From JAXLSZ01 sp046330315 (lineage in GTDB: Bacteria; Actinomycetota; Thermoleophilia; Solirubrobacterales; 70-9), in contig JAXLSZ010000004.1 in NCBI GenBank assembly GCA_046330315.1, positions 496,001 through 560,000 on the forward strand: DNA of 64,000 bases. Reading direction: 5' to 3'. A program made the translations under genes and the position numbers. Within the stretch, counting starts at the first letter, position 1, and every line of letters starts with the position of its first letter. The notes beneath the pieces were generated by a model. The model saw only the letters and a program-made list of their open reading frames with translations, made no database searches and was not told where the DNA came from. Shown here piece by piece: positions 63,936 through 64,000 of this stretch.

Positions 63936-64000
63936 TCACGCCCTCCGGTAGGTGCGCATCGACTGGAAGGGACGCACCACGTAGCCGAGGGGGACGGTCC
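63936..64000 (-). CDS. 3' end of a gene cut by the window edge
   Basis: The last 20 codons read TVPLGYVVRPFQSMRTYRRA and then a TGA. The basic tail could be the end of a membrane respiratory subunit, given the cytochrome c downstream, but too little is visible to name it. Confidence 0.5.
   Translation of the reverse strand, partial: TVPLGYVVRPFQSMRTYRRA

Overview
The window looks like the chromosome of a very GC-rich actinobacterium. The best guess is the Thermoleophilia/Solirubrobacterales group. This is inferred from strong G/C third-codon bias, start/stop coupling through GTGA and ATGA overlaps, a MarP-type periplasmic protease, a MecA-N type penicillin-binding protein, cell-wall-binding repeat proteins and many apparently leaderless genes. 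No 16S or other marker is present, so the taxonomy is inference. I see no rRNA, tRNA or CRISPR array.

Region 1 (1-44500) is a dense core chromosome. It begins with two acyl-CoA dehydrogenases (1-1175). A coupled minus-strand operon follows, with a cell-wall-binding protein, a 77-aa protein, a methyltransferase and an MBL hydrolase (1327-4562). Next come an M23 murein hydrolase with coiled coil, an alpha/beta hydrolase, and an aspartate-family cluster (lysA-hom-thrC, then thrB coupled to two thioredoxin-fold genes, 6729-13406). Then follow a SnoaL/cupin pair, a secreted triple-repeat protein, a PfkB kinase, a PHP phosphatase with orphan ParA (to 17897) and a stand-alone large glutamate synthase (18163-22839). 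After these are a hendecad coiled-coil protein with an FHA/zinc-ribbon protein, small envelope genes, a penicillin-binding protein divergent from a MarP protease, an HxlR regulator, xseAB, an AddAB-like helicase-nuclease (33351-39889), and an fxsA-hypothetical-HAD operon. A vapBC pair and a DUF59/SufT-like gene end at 44500.

Region 2 (44461-59127) is an integrated genomic island. The last 40 bp of the DUF59 gene (44461-44500) are repeated with one mismatch at 59088-59127, as attL and attR. Just inside each end lies a pair of TGCAAAC arm-like repeats. The island holds a PIN-like protein, an Mrr-type nuclease fused to an unknown domain, a tyrosine integrase coupled to a truncated integrase paralogue and an excisionase, a small HTH regulator, and a type I restriction-modification operon. 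In that operon hsdR is split by an intact IS256-family element (51993-53451, 10-bp target duplication), while hsdM and hsdS are intact. A gene remnant and a three-Cys-motif (DUF5131)/TcmP pair follow. Removing the IS and one target copy on paper restores a continuous 892-codon hsdR.

Region 3 (59128-62726) looks like serial accretion at the same hotspot. A third copy of the 40-bp site (36/40 identical) lies at 60293-60332, after an HTH/nucleotidyltransferase pair resembling a toxin-antitoxin module. Two more degenerate copies (61076 and 62696) bracket a secreted beta-helix protein gene, and a dihydrofolate-reductase-family gene lies between the third and fourth copies. The chain attL-island-attR-TA-att-RibD/DHFR-att-beta helix-att is the most unusual feature of the window.

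Region 4 (62780-64000) has a membrane-anchored universal-stress-like protein, a membrane-anchored cytochrome c and the 3' end of another gene.

Two regulatory themes recur. Many first-in-operon genes have a TANNNT-like -10 hexamer only 6-10 bp before the start codon (leaderless mRNAs). Gene junctions often carry short contiguous tandem repeats (19, 27, 30, 42 or 54 bp) or strong hairpins.
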